Part shown: in pieces, positions 1-11,060 of the stretch
Position numbering within the stretch: position 1 is the stretch's first letter
How the letters are laid out: every line of letters begins with the position of its first letter
Assembly: GCA_033961575.1 (NCBI GenBank)
Contig: CM066737.1
Span: forward strand, 49,886,771-49,950,770
Direction: 5' to 3'
DNA: 64,000 nt
DNA from: Aselliscus stoliczkanus
Taxonomy: Eukaryota; Chordata; Mammalia; Chiroptera; Hipposideridae
Notes under the pieces: generated by a model
Told to the model about the DNA's origin: nothing
Database searches by the model: none
What the model saw: the letters and a program-made list of their open reading frames with translations, nothing else
Position numbers and translations under genes: made by a program

Positions 1-684
1 CTAGGCAGGCAGAGAGAGGAGAAAGATGTTCAACAAGAGCCAGGAGCCAGGCTCCTCAGAGAGGAATGGACATTCGAGCTAGGTTATGACAAGTAAATGG
101 GACTTTGCCAGATGGAGAAGGGCGAGGGGGAGGAGGGCACGTGCAAAGGCACGTGTGGGACTGTGACTGGGGTGGGTGTGGACTGTGTGGGAGGGAGGAG
201 GCTTGCAAGATCAGGTTGATGGAGGCCCAGTCTAAAAGGACCTCGTCTATAATATATTTATACATTATTTTGTATACTCAGCCCACTGCAAACATTGAGA
301 GTAGGTAAAACTTGTCCTTAGTGCTCCCAGGTATCTTTTCACACCCCTTTCCTTTCTCTCAGTCATCCACATCCTCACTTCTCTCTCAGCCACTCAGTAC
401 TCACATAGTCACTAACATCTGATGAGAATGAGGCTGAGTTATCTCTTCAGGAAGATTCGTTCTTTAGCAGCAGAAAGGTCAATACTTAACTAAAATAATT
501 CACTACAGATAGAATCCTAGATGTCAGGGGAGAGAAGATGGGGAGGTGACCTGGAAGAACTGAGCACTGAGGCGATAGCACAAAGGGCCTTCCTTCAGTT
601 TACACATGCTCAATGTGAGTGTGAGTGTATCTAAGGTATGGGTATGAGGGGGTGAGATAGTGTGTATTTGAGTATGTGGGGAGA
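1..684. other. Intronic sequence with no recognised feature
   Basis: No repeat family or coding pattern is recognised. The stretch holds purine-rich and GT-rich patches (around 105-200 and 615-680). Short open frames here have no domain or splice support. Confidence 0.5.
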
Positions 685-803
685 TAGTAATAGTTCCTGC
701 CTCAAAGGACTGATGTGAGGATTAAATTAATTAATACATTTAAGGGGCTTAGCACTGGGCCTGGCCCATAGTCTCTCCTTGATAAGTGCAAGCTCTTATT
801 ATT
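685..803 (+). repeat. MIR SINE, 3' half
   Basis: The sequence follows the MIR pattern: 'cctgcctcaaaggactg', 'gaggattaaat', then 'gcactgggcctggcccatag' and a terminal 'tattatt'. Divergence is high, as expected for this old mammalian SINE. Confidence 0.8.
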
Positions 804-2427
804 TTAGAATGCATGGCCAGAGTTCAATCTGGGGATGTGGCAATACATTGGCCAGGAGGGAGATGAAGATTTTATGCTAAGACTTAGTGGCTGTATCTGG
901 CTAGTTTCAAATATGTGCCTAGGCCACATCCTAACACTGGAGCAATACAATTTTTTCAGCATGTGGCTGACAAAATGTCAGTTTTCTCAAGTAGAGCCAT
1001 AGCATTATTTTGTGTATATTTGGGTTGACTGTCTCTGTCTCCACTTGGAGCACATGACAGGTGGGAAGCTGTTAATTTTATAGATGGTGCAAATCTGCCT
1101 TGAGGTCCAGATCAGCAGATCTGTCCTCATGTGTGGGAACATAATATAGAAGAACCGCAGCACTTAGGGCCAGAGCCAAGGAGATTCATTAGAAAGAACT
1201 TAACTTAGGAGGGGCTGGATGAGGGAACAAAATTCTTAGCAAGGAGAAGGAAGAAGCAAAAGGGGAAAGAAAAAAACTGGGAAGGACAGGATACAGAAGA
1301 TCATCCAGCTGCCCTCAAACTGAACTTACAATGTTTTCTGTGTTCTCTTTGGAAGAGGAGTTGGCCTGTCCAGCATTCAATGGAAACTTGCTGATTGACA
1401 CTGAATTGGGCACAAGTTCAGTGTGAATGTGCCTTCAGCTATTTATTTGATATTTTAAAATTGCACCCTTTACAGTAAGACCGTTTAGTTTCTCCTGGTG
1501 CCCTGGGGTCCTGAGTTTAGATTGTTAAAATAGCAGCCATTAACACTATCTGTGTTATGACACTGTCCTCCCTGCCCCCCTTCAAAGGAATTAAGCATGC
1601 AGTTGTTTGACAGAAGTTAAATTCTCCTCTCCCCAGAAAGAGAATTGGAGACTCAGCCTCTGAGTCAGAGCACATTTGCCTAGTCCTCACCCCAAAGTCT
1701 CCTAGACTGTCTACCCTCACCCCCACCCCACAATCCCCACTGACACACACATGACCTTCACAGACACACTCTCCACCACACTCACTCTCACATGCACTTT
1801 CACACACTCAAACTCACACTTATCTCATGAGCTAGAAGAAACCTGGGGAGCCCTTGTGCCTGTCTTGATATTCTGTTTTATTTTGTTTGCTTTGTTTTGA
1901 TTAGAAATCAATCTTTGGGATTAAATTGGATAATTTTTCATGTTATTAATAGTGCTATGGAGGAGCATGTAAGGACTTTCTCCTTAGTACTGGCCATGCT
2001 TGCTTCTCCCAACTAATAAATGCAATGATGACTTCTATTGATATATCATAGTGGGCTTTGTCAGATTTTGCATGCCATACCTCTTGGGCAGATAACCCAG
2101 GGAGCTCTAAAAGATGCATGAGTTGCTGGATTATTTAGGTTATTCATAGGTCTGTTTAAAAGGGAATTTTTCATGAGCAATTGGGTGGCTGTGGCTTTCC
2201 CAAAGGCCCTGGGGAAAGATCAAAAGAGCAGAGTCAGAGGAGGAAGTGTGGAGTGGCTGAACTCCCTGAGCAGGGCAGTAATGGTGGCTGGAGCAGAGCC
2301 CCACAGTCTGGGAAGGTCAGCACTGGTTACAGCTGAACAGCCATGATGAGCCCATGCCCAGAAGGAATGGAGGAGAAGTTCTGTATTCTCTGGACATCTT
2401 TGGTACATGTTGTTTATATTGGTATAT
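804..2427. other. Intronic sequence with no recognised feature
   Basis: No repeat family is recognised with confidence. A stretch near 1680-1810 is rich in CAC and CTCACA and gives a low-complexity open frame on the minus strand that I do not regard as coding. Confidence 0.5.
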
Positions 2428-2640
2428 ATGCTGTCCAATAGAATTTTTGCAGTGATGGAAATATTCTAGATATGTACTGTCCAATATGGCAGCCACTAGC
2501 GCATGTGGCTGTTGGGCACTTGAAATGTGACTGGTGTGACTGAGGAATTGCCTGTTAAATTTTAGTTAATGTTAATTAGTTTAAATCTAAATAGATACAA
2601 GTGACTAGTGGCTACTGTAATGGATAGCAGGGCTCTATAC
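2428..2640 (+). mobile_element. Old hAT-type nonautonomous DNA transposon
   Basis: The copy contains 'ctgtccaatagaattttt', 'tactgtccaatatggcagcc', 'ggcacttgaaatgtgactgg' and 'agtggctactgtaatgga', the signature of a common mammalian MER-class hAT-Charlie relic. The exact family name is not assigned. Confidence 0.75.
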
Positions 2641-2699
2641 CATTTACTGGATAATTTTGGCTGTGTTGAATTTAATTTTGTACCTTTCATTCATGTTCA

Positions 2700-2940
2700 C
2701 TGTCATGCAAATAAATCACAAACTTCTTGAGGGCAGGAATCACATATTCTGCAACCACAGAAAATTATATCTGAAAGAGATGTTTTTGTCCAGCCCCCTC
2801 CCCTCACATTTGGCAAATAGGGATACTGAGAAAGAGTGTGTAACCCCCTCCCCAAAGCCACAGAGCTCACTATAATTAGCTGAGCCTGGAACCCAGGTCT
2901 CCCTGCATCCTGGACTGTTTCTGCCACTTTTCCCTTGCAG
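2700..2940 (+). repeat. MIR copy (possibly with an L2/MIR end just before it)
   Basis: From about 2790 the MIR core pattern is visible: 'aatagggatactgagaaa', 'aaagccacagagctcac', 'gagcctggaacccaggtc'. The upstream 'cttcttgagggcaggaatc' is a 3'-end motif typical of MIR or L2. Confidence 0.65.
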
Positions 2941-3039
2941 ATAAGTTTCAAAAGAGTAAATATCCTCTTCCTTTCCACTCTTTTCACTGCTTATAACTGA
3001 AATTAATCCCCTGATATTTGAAAATAATTTGGAACCCAA

Positions 3040-3110
3040 GTGTCTTTATCTTCTCATGCACCAAGGCACAATGCAGGCTCTGGAAACATGTTTGTGGAAT
3101 GAATGAACTC
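3040..3110 (+). repeat. L2/MIR 3' end fragment
   Basis: The terminal pattern 'ggaaacatgtttgtggaatgaatga' (split here only for description: 'tttgtggaatgaatga') is the usual end of L2-class elements. The fragment is short, so the call is tentative. Confidence 0.5.
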
Positions 3111-4587
3111 TCCCAAGCTTTCCTGTTGTCTATTATGCTTTATGTTATCTGTTTCAAGAAAATCTGTTTCTGTTTCACTCAGTGTGTTTGAGTCAGCCAG
3201 TGATCATGCTGTCTTAGCCCAGAGAGATGGGGCCTCTGTTCTGTGGATGTGGCCATGGCCTGTGCAAGTGTTCAGGTATAGACTAGAGAACCTTGGGAAG
3301 CTGCCTGGCAGGCTGATGAAAATGCTCTAGCACTTTGGGTTCCAGGCCCCATCTGCATTGTGAACTGTCTGTACTCAATGGTAACAGGAACATCAGGCAT
3401 AATTCTCTCCCTTCTATACTTTTCCTCTGGCAAAACACAATTACCTAGAACTAAATGTAAAGTAGGGCTTGGGGCCATATCTTACTGCTCATCTTAGAAA
3501 TTGAGAGAAAATACCCAGTCCAGACTAACTTCAGAATCAACTGCTAAAAGGGTAGACAATTCAACTCATAGGTCCAAGTAAAGTATCCTTTATCTTCCTT
3601 CTCCTCTCACTATTCCCCATCCCAGGCCTTTGGCCTCCCAACCCAGATTCAATCAACAGTAACTCAGCAATAGCTGAATTGAAGCAAAACCTGTTAACAG
3701 CCGTCAAAGGCTGAGTTTCAGCTAAGCAGCTGGCTCCAAGAGCCAGGACAAGGCAAGAGAGCAAATGCCCTGTGTCCCATCTAAAGTGAGATGGACACCT
3801 CATTTGCTGGTACCACCTAATTACAGAGTGATCCGGTACTGAGATAGAAGGCTTCCAAGGACCCGCCCAGCCCCAAAAATCGTAAGGCCAAGTGTAGTCA
3901 TTGAATGCCAAGGACACTGGATAAAGTCTTTGGAGCATGTAGAACACCATGCCAATTGGAGTGCCTGCTAAGATAGCCCAGGATTCCTAGCATTCCAGCC
4001 ACGCCATATACACCTCCTCCCCCAAAGGGCATCCAGTGGCCACAGCAGAGGCAATATCCAGCAGACTGAGACCCTCATTAGACCCTCCAAGAGCCTTCTC
4101 CCTCATGTAAGGCCTGCCTGTTTGTCCTGTGCTCAGTTCAGGGAAGTGGACAGACCGTACCACCCAGTTTAACCTAAGAATCTCACTTGCCATGGAATCT
4201 CCAGGCAGTGAATCATTTTGAGCAAGCACTTAAGCAACTTTCCACTGAGTCATCCTGAGGACTGTCAGGTTCACTAATCCTGACATATACTGTGTATATT
4301 CTTTGTTCAGATCCTGTCCCCATCCTGATACTGGGGTGGGGACTGGTAATCAACAGAGCTTTAAAGATGTGCTTACTGGAAATCATTTGTATCAGGGTTC
4401 CCTTCACCTCTCTATCCCCAAAAAGGCCTGAAGCCCTAATTAAAATCCTGCCTGTACCAACTCCTGATCTGTGTGTGCTCTTGGCTATGTAGCTACCAAG
4501 AGTATGTACACTAATCTGAGTGGCAGTGCATGTTGAATTTCTTTTCCAGACACTCAATGGATCCATTATTGTTTGGCTTCTTCTAGA
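3111..4587. other. Unassigned intronic stretch with a 129-codon minus-strand open frame
   Basis: No repeat family is recognised. On the minus strand 3950-3561 is open for 129 codons and 4229-3987 for 80 codons, in the same general direction. The predicted residues show no domain or repeat I recognise, and no splice sites or poly(A) support them. It could be an old retrocopy or LTR remnant. I treat it as unassigned. Confidence 0.4.
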
Positions 4588-4782
4588 CCATGGGTCAGGA
4601 ATTTTTTCTAAGGGCCAGATAGTAAATATTTTAGGCTTTGCAGGCCATACAGTCTCTGCTGCAACAACTCTCCCGTCATATGAAAGCAGCCATAGACAAT
4701 ATGGAAATGAATGGGTGTGACTGTGTTCGAAATGAACTTTATTTACAAAAACAAATTGAAGGTCAGATTTGGCCCAGTTCTA
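4588..4782 (+). mobile_element. MER20 (hAT-Charlie) copy
   Basis: Characteristic MER20 blocks occur in order: 'gggccagatagtaaatattt', 'ttaggctttgcaggccatac', 'gaaagcagccatagacaata', 'aactttatttacaaaaaca', 'cagatttggccc'. The copy is near full length (about 195 bp) and + oriented. Confidence 0.9.
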
Positions 4783-4979
4783 AGCACAATTGACTCAGTC
4801 AAATTAGTAGGTGAGACCTGGTTTCTATTGCTAGAGTGCCTGTGAATATCATGAATATCACTTTGGGGGAAGCATCACTCTTACCCTCATTTTTTTTGCA
4901 AGAGATATAAAAAACTGTGGGAATATTTTTATCTTTCCCATTTTGAATTTGAAAGTCCAGTCTTCATTAGGTGTTGGAT

Positions 4980-5385
4980 ACCCTATAACAATCAGAACAG
5001 GCTGAATTATGATGTAGTCACAACCTACAAATCTCAGTGGCTCAAAACAACAAAGGTTAATTTCTTATGCTGCATATCCATCTCACAATGGCACATGCCA
5101 TTCTCACCCAGGGACTCTGGCTGACAGAGCTTGCCATTTGAAATTTAGTTCCAATGGCATGGGACAGGAACATAGCAAATTATGCCCTGGCTCTTAAAGA
5201 CTTCTGCCCAGGAGTGACACAGATTACCTCTGCTCATATATCATTGGCCGGAGCAAGGCATATCGTCATGCTTTGACTTCACAGGGAAGTGCTGTGCTGC
5301 CATGTGCCTGGCAGGAGAACTGAAATATTGATGAATAGCCCTAATGAGTACTGAACATTCTGGGAACTTCGTTCCAGGTCTGCTC
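4980..5385 (+). repeat. Old mammalian interspersed repeat, copy 1 of 2
   Basis: Shares 'aatctcagtggct' near its start, 'cagggactctgg' in the middle, and a 'cattggcc' block near its end with the copy at 5910-6420, in the same order and orientation. This is a common MER-class repeat, but I do not assign the family. Confidence 0.6.
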
Positions 5386-5909
5386 CTCACGTTCTTCTTT
5401 GTCTAGCCTTTAGGTTATCTGACCTAATTGTCCTTTTTGCCCAGCCCTGCCTGGTTTTCCTCAGCCCTACTGGTCATTGACATTGATACATGAAGGAATA
5501 GCTTAGGAACTAAAGCTTTGGGATAGTAACCATTCCTTAAAATGCTATTTAGATCAGCCATGAAAATAAAGTCAAGCCTCTGAGCCAGGTCCCACATGCC
5601 ATTGGATCCAAGGATTGATTGCCATTAGGCAGCAGGCCTGAGAAAAATTGGACCTCCCATGCCTCTGGGTTTGATTTCACTTTGGTTTGTTTCAGTGGGA
5701 ATTGAATCTGCACGGAAGTTCTAAACATATTGACTCTAGGCAGTTCCTGTTCTTAGTTCTATGGAGAGCAGTTGTCAAGATGGAAGAGGGAGGTGGAAAG
5801 AGAATGGTAGCAATTATAGATGATAATAATGCAATAATATGACCTAAAGTGAAATGTAATGGCCCATGATTTTAGAGAATGGACTATATTTGTAAGGTCA
5901 AAAGGATTA
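5386..5909. other. Intronic sequence with no recognised feature
   Basis: No repeat, coding or regulatory pattern is recognised. Confidence 0.5.
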
Positions 5910-6420
5910 GTCAGGATAAGCTAATGGCACTAATAATATGAAAATCTCAGTGGCTAAACATGATGGAGTGGGGCTGAAGGTGGAGGGCTCTGCTCCATAC
6001 AGTCATTCAGGGACCCAGACCCCTTTCACTGTAGTGGCATCTCCATCCTCCAGGGCCTCAGAATCCTCCTCTGGATTCACTGCATGTGGCCCTCAGTCTA
6101 GGGAAAAAAGAAAGAAGGAGCGTTGTGCAGGAGATTTTTTGCAGGTCAGGCTTCAAAGACGTGTATGTTGTTGATCACCGTGTTCCACTGACTAGAACTC
6201 ATTCACATAGCCCCACCTAACTGCAGGTGAGGCTGTGAAATGTAGTGTAGCTGGGTGCCAGGGGCAGACTGGAGGGGAGGTGGAAAATGGGCTTGGTGAG
6301 AACATGGCATCAATGTATACTTGTCTTAAGCAAGGGTGATTTTTTGTAGGAAGGGCCCAAACTGCTGAGCCACAGTCTGAAGTCGTCACCAACATATTGA
6401 AATGTTTGCTACTCATGGAG
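5910..6420 (+). repeat. Old mammalian interspersed repeat, copy 2 of 2
   Basis: Same family as 4980-5385: 'aaaatctcagtggct', 'ggctctgctccatacagtca', 'actagaactcattcaca', then 'aactgcaggtgaggctgtga' and 'aatgtagtgtagctgggtgc'. Longer than copy 1. A 78-codon open frame within it is incidental. Confidence 0.65.
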
Positions 6421-7233
6421 CATATTAGGCCTTGGTGGAATAAAAGACTAGTGATGCCCTCATAGAACTTGTATTATAAATAAAGCTAAAGGAATTCCCC
6501 CAAACCTCACATTTTGCATTGTACTTCACATGGCTTCTGGACCCACTGGTAAGGGCAATTACATGCTTGCTGGTGCAGCAGAGGCTTCGGTTGTGTGTCC
6601 TAGAGACAGAAAATGAAAGAGGTGACAGTCAGTGTAATGATGATCAGTGACCCTGGGCAACCCATTCTGAATCTTAAACTGTTCATAAATTACTCTTAGA
6701 AACTAAAAGACATACATACAAAGGGGTTCTAGATATCAAATCTTTTTTCTCTTTTTGCCCTGGCTACCAGGGCATTCAGAATTCTTTAATGCTCACATAC
6801 AATAATTATGTTAACTATATTGGTTGGCATTTCTTGTAGTAACTTCTTGGTTTAGTTTTATTTTAATATTCAACTATTTATAGTATAAATGTATGCCTTT
6901 TGTTGCAGAAAGGAAAAATGAAGTTATGGTTTTCTTTTTGTTTTATTTAGTGCTGTTTGAAAATTGGTATTTGTAAACAGGATTTTCTGTCTGTATTATG
7001 CATTCCTGAGCAATTGGTTTTACATGGTATAGTTTCAGAAAAGAACTTTATGTTGAAGAAAGGTTCAACTCTGAAAGCAAAAGTATACTATTCTTTCAAG
7101 ACCAGCTAGAGCTTTCATGTCCAGCACATAGCTGTTGGTCAGAATGGAGAAAGCCCTTTCAGGTTCCCTTTCTCCGTAGCTGTATTTTGAATATTCAGGG
7201 ATCAGATCATTTGTATTTATTATTTCCTCTAAT
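6421..7233. other. Intronic sequence with no recognised feature
   Basis: AT-rich sequence with T-rich runs around 6730-7030. Nothing specific is recognised. Confidence 0.5.
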
Positions 7234-7444
7234 TCAGGGTTTCTCTTGCTTTGGAGCCAGGTAATTCTTTGTTGTGGGAGGCTGTACTATGCATGGAGGA
7301 TGTTTAGCAGCATCCCTGGCCTCTAACTACTAGACATCAGTAGCACACTCCCCCACTTGTGACAACCAAAAATGTCTTCAGACATTGTCAGAAGTCCCCG
7401 GGGAGGGGGGGGGGCAGGGAATTGCCCTCAGTCAAGAACCACTG
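7234..7444 (+). mobile_element. hAT-Charlie nonautonomous DNA transposon
   Basis: The ends form an imperfect terminal inverted repeat: 'cagggtttctcttg' at the left and 'caagaaccactg' at the right. Inside are 'ttctttgttgtgggaggctg', 'ggatgtttagcagcatccct', 'gacaaccaaaaatgtcttc' and a G-run, a common mammalian MER element. Confidence 0.8.
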
Positions 7445-7769
7445 CTGAATTCTTAAAGTATTTGTGATTTTGCATAAATACCCTCACTTTCCCATGATCC
7501 TGGTATTCAACTAAATGCATTTTGCCATTTCCCTTAGAGGTGGGAGTTGGAGATAAAAGTTGCGGGTAGCAGGGAGCACAGTTCTAATATTGCCTGCATT
7601 TATCCACCCATGAGGCATAGATTGAGGCAGTGTGGAACAAATTATGCATGGGTATGTCCAGAACTAGGAGTGAAAAACCTTCCCAATATCCATTAACCTT
7701 TGAGAAGCTGACTCATTTCTAGGTCATTATTGAAGGTTCTGAGTAAGATGAGCTCTAGAACCAGATGCC

Positions 7770-7935
7770 CTAAAATAGTACTTCTCAAGCTTTACTGTGC
7801 ACATGAATCACTGGGAATCTTGTTGGAACAAAGATGCTGACTCATAGGTCTGGGTGGGGGTCTGAGATTCTGTATTTCTAACTAGCTCACAGGTGACACT
7901 AATGCTGCTGGTCCATGTACCATGCTTTGAGTAGA
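7770..7935 (-). mobile_element. MER5A-like hAT-Charlie copy
   Basis: Blocks match the MER5A pattern: 'cttctcaagctttactgtgc', 'atgaatcactgggaatctt', 'ctgagattctgtatttcta', 'gctgctggtcc'. The strand follows the usual consensus orientation and is a convention only. Confidence 0.75.
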
Positions 7936-8248
7936 GGGCTGATGGTCTCTGAGAAGAGGAGCTGGCCATCTGATGCCATTTTCAGGTTCTGTAAAGGGAA
8001 CTGTTCTGTTCCAAGATTATTTCATTGTCCCAGCAACTATTGAGGTCATCTGAAATTTTAGACATTCTCTCTTTCTACCATTCTCAAGAGGGCACGCCCA
8101 ATGTTATAGCCTGCCCAGCCCCCCTCCACACTCTCCTTAACCACTTGAGGCTAATAGGAAGTGATATAGTCAAGTACTTCCTTTTGATCATCTACCTTAT
8201 ATTTTTCAGACATTCTATAGCATATCCTTGAATAGCATCATTTCATTT

Positions 8249-8352
8249 TTTTTGGGGGGGGGGCAGTGTCACTGGCCCTCATATGTGGGACCCGAACTGG
8301 GGCCGCTGGCTTCCCAAACCAGTGCTTAACCACCGCACCACTCAGCCAGCCC
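8249..8352 (-). mobile_element. VES-type tRNA-derived bat SINE, short form
   Basis: Read on the minus strand it starts 'gggctggctgagtggtgcgg' and carries pol III boxes (A-box near 'gagtggtgcggtggttaagc', B-box 'agttcgggtcccac'), then 'gggccagtgacactgcc' and a C-run/poly-A end. It is flanked by a perfect 16-bp target duplication, 'tagcatcatttcattt', at 8233-8248 and 8353-8368. Confidence 0.93.
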
Positions 8353-8368
8353 TAGCATCATTTCATTT

Positions 8369-8689
8369 AGTGTTGTTCTCTTATAAAGCTGATGAGATGC
8401 CACAGGAACTTAACTCTGTATTTATATCAATTAGCCTATGGTAAAATTGGTTTTGTTATATGTCATTTCACTTAAAATTGCATAACTTATCAACAACATT
8501 GAGGACTTATTGTATGTGCCTGAATGTGGAAGAGAGAAAGTGGTTTCCTTTTCAGAGGAAACAGTGAGAAGAACTTAGGAGAAACATTTAGAGTGACCAA
8601 AAGGATTTTGTGGGGGTGGATATTTTATCCCAGCTGTAGTTTCAGATAATGCAATCTAGATCTTGAGAGCAACATAGTTTAATTCCACT
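8369..8689. other. Intronic sequence with no recognised feature
   Basis: Nothing recognised. Confidence 0.5.
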
Positions 8690-8905
8690 TCTGGGCCCAG
8701 AAACGGTTCCAGTTCCAGTTTGACCACTTCCTAACCTTAGTTCCTCATATGTAAAGGGAGATAATAGCAATACCTACCTCATGGAGTGGCCGGCCTTAGG
8801 GAGAATAGGACTAATGGATATGACCATACAGTGCTGAACACAGCCTGCTCAGTGCAGTGTAAGCATGAGTCAATAAATATCAGTGGTTAATGTTATTGAT
8901 GCTAT
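8690..8905 (+). repeat. MIR SINE
   Basis: MIR order is visible: 'tttgaccacttcctaacctt', 'agttcctcatatgtaaaggg', 'ataatagcaatacctacctc', and a degraded 'gctgaacacagcctgc' to 'caataaatatc' end. Confidence 0.75.
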
Positions 8906-9739
8906 CACTATAAGTATTGGAACCATGGCTCTCAAATTATTTTCTGCCTTTAAAATGTCTGCCTATGCCACACTCCCAGCAGTGTCATCTCTCATTACTG
9001 TACTCAGTGCTTCCCAATCAGGGACGAACTGATGTGTGGAGCTTGAAACTGCTCCCACTAGAGACTACTTAAAAATGAAGAGGTCCCCCTTTGTGAATGA
9101 CTGGCCCAAGGCAATGATTGAGCTTCATACTGCTTTTCTGACCTTACTAAATGCAGAGATGGCAACAAACCTTATTTACTCTGACCCCTACAATCACATT
9201 TCTCCCTAATAACTTTACAATGAGGAGATGGGCCATTATATGAGCATCTGGCTGCCAAAATAAGAATCCCAACTTCAAACTGGAAATTTGCATTACTCTT
9301 TGACATTTCTTTACTCTTCGTGCCTGTGTCTCTGGAGGAATAGTCACTATCTGATGACAGTCAGTGGTGGAGTTCTTTTGAATCTAGATTCCTAACACTT
9401 CCTTTCCATTCTCTGTACTGTATGCACGTACCTATGTTACTTCTTGCTCAGCAAAGACTTTGGCTTCAGTTCTTGAAGCATTTTCTAAGAGAAGAAACAT
9501 GCTTTCTCTTTTCCTCTGTTGGTTCTTTGACATGGCAGATGAGCTGCCTTCTTTGGTCTCTAGGAAGAGGTGGACTGCCTTTTCCTAATAGCTACCTGAC
9601 TGCTCCAGCAGCCTAGAGCCTTTGTCTGCCACTGCCTTCCCTGCAGCCTCTGCCGATGGCCTCCAGGGATCACTTTCTGAAGCCTGCTGCTAACACTTTT
9701 CCAAACACAACAAAAAGTGTGTTTGGGGGTAGTTTTCTC
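8906..9739. other. Intronic sequence with no recognised feature
   Basis: No firm feature. Short open frames (for example 9422-9616, +) have no domain, splice or codon support. Confidence 0.5.
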
Positions 9740-10010
9740 AATTAACCCTCAAGTACTGAATGCCTCTTTTCTTCCCTTACTGTGTAATGTGATAGCAATC
9801 GGCTCTTTCACTAGTCTGCTGACAGGTTCTGCCTCCAAATTCGTGGTCTCTCCTCCAGTCATCCCAGAAAAATCTCTCAGAGATGTAAATCTCATCAAAT
9901 AAGTTCACTGCTGAAATCACTTCACTGGCTTCTCAACATATATAGGAAACATCCAAACTCCTGGGCTTGACTTCTTTGTATCCCCCATGCCTGATGTCAT
10001 TGGGCTGTTG
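9740..10010 (+). repeat. L2 LINE fragment
   Basis: A degraded L2-like stretch: 'tcatcaaataagttcactgc', 'tcacttcactggcttctcaa', 'ggaaacatccaaactcctgg'. This is the block where L2 reads through 'cactcccctgcttaaaac' and 'ggataaagtccaaact'. Confidence 0.55.
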
Positions 10011-10278
10011 CTGCAAGTGCCAAATTGTATGGTTCAAGTCAATAGCCCTGTACAGTATTTCACAGGGGGTGTTTTCTCTTGGGTCACAGGACTCGCTAAT
10101 GAAAGAAAGAAAAGATGCTATTCTCTAGCTACCTAAGAGAAACATGGTAGGTAAGTCTCAGGTGAAGGACGAGTGACTGATGGTGGGAGTGGGGTCCTGA
10201 ATTCAATGGTTTATATAATCCATGGGATGGCAAACATTCACATCCTCAAAATGTCTAGGTACTACACGTGGTGCCAAG

Positions 10279-10563
10279 CAGCATTTCCCAAAGAGTGTTC
10301 CTGGAATGTTTATAGTTGTTACATACTTATAGATGGAAAAAAAGATTCTGGTGCTTCAGTAAAGTCAGACAGAGAAAATGCAGGGTAGTTATTAAACAGA
10401 TTTCTTTACTATTGGACTTCTGAGATTCTTTAATACACTAAAAGGGATATTATGGGCATAGAATATGGATCTTTTCCCAACTGTATTTGAAGCATAGAAT
10501 TTTGTTTTCACAGAGCATCTTGTGGAGTAGGAGTGCTCTACAAAGCAGACTTGGGAAATGCTG
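10279..10563. mobile_element. hAT-type MITE with 13-bp terminal inverted repeats
   Basis: The two ends, 'cagcatttcccaa' (10279-10291) and 'ttgggaaatgctg' (10551-10563), are exact inverted repeats of 13 bp enclosing 285 bp. Flanking octamers 'gtgccaag' and 'gtgtcggc' are at best a decayed 8-bp target duplication. The interior has no transposase. Family not named. Confidence 0.75.
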
Positions 10564-10569
10564 GTGTCG

Positions 10570-10884
10570 GCAATACAAAGGAAAGCTTGACTGAACTCCC
10601 CACTGTCTCAGCCAGATGCCTCACATTGTTTCTCTAAATACTGCTTGAGGCTAGTGACTAATTTATCCATTTCAAAGGGTCATTGACCTTTAAAAAAAAA
10701 AGCCTGATTCCCAAAAGATTAGAACTAACCAAGTATTAGTAGAACTCATTATTTAGGGAGAAGAGGAAGGCAATGTGTGACACATGTTACTACGAAATCT
10801 GTCATTTAAAATTGGGCATCATGCAGAATAGTTGATTAAATATTTTCATTTTGACTACAAGTCTATTTATTACACCATTGAGTT
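10570..10884. other. Intronic sequence with no recognised feature
   Basis: Nothing recognised. Confidence 0.45.
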
Positions 10885-11060
10885 AGCAGAAATTGTGCAG
10901 TGCAGCATGGGGTATATAGCCAATAATGTTCTAATAACTTTATACAGTGTCAAGTGGGTAGTAGATGTGTTGGGGTTATCACTTTGTGAATTATGTAAAT
11001 ATCTGATCACTGTTGTTCTGTAAGCCTGAAACTAATTTAAAACAAAAACAAAAAAATCAT
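10885..11060 (+). mobile_element. L1 3' end, 5' truncated
   Basis: Matches the end of the L1 3' UTR at 49790-49960: 'tatagccaataatgttcta', 'ggttatcactttgtgaatta', 'gcctgaaactaattt', followed by an A-rich tail. Only about 175 bp are kept. Confidence 0.8.
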
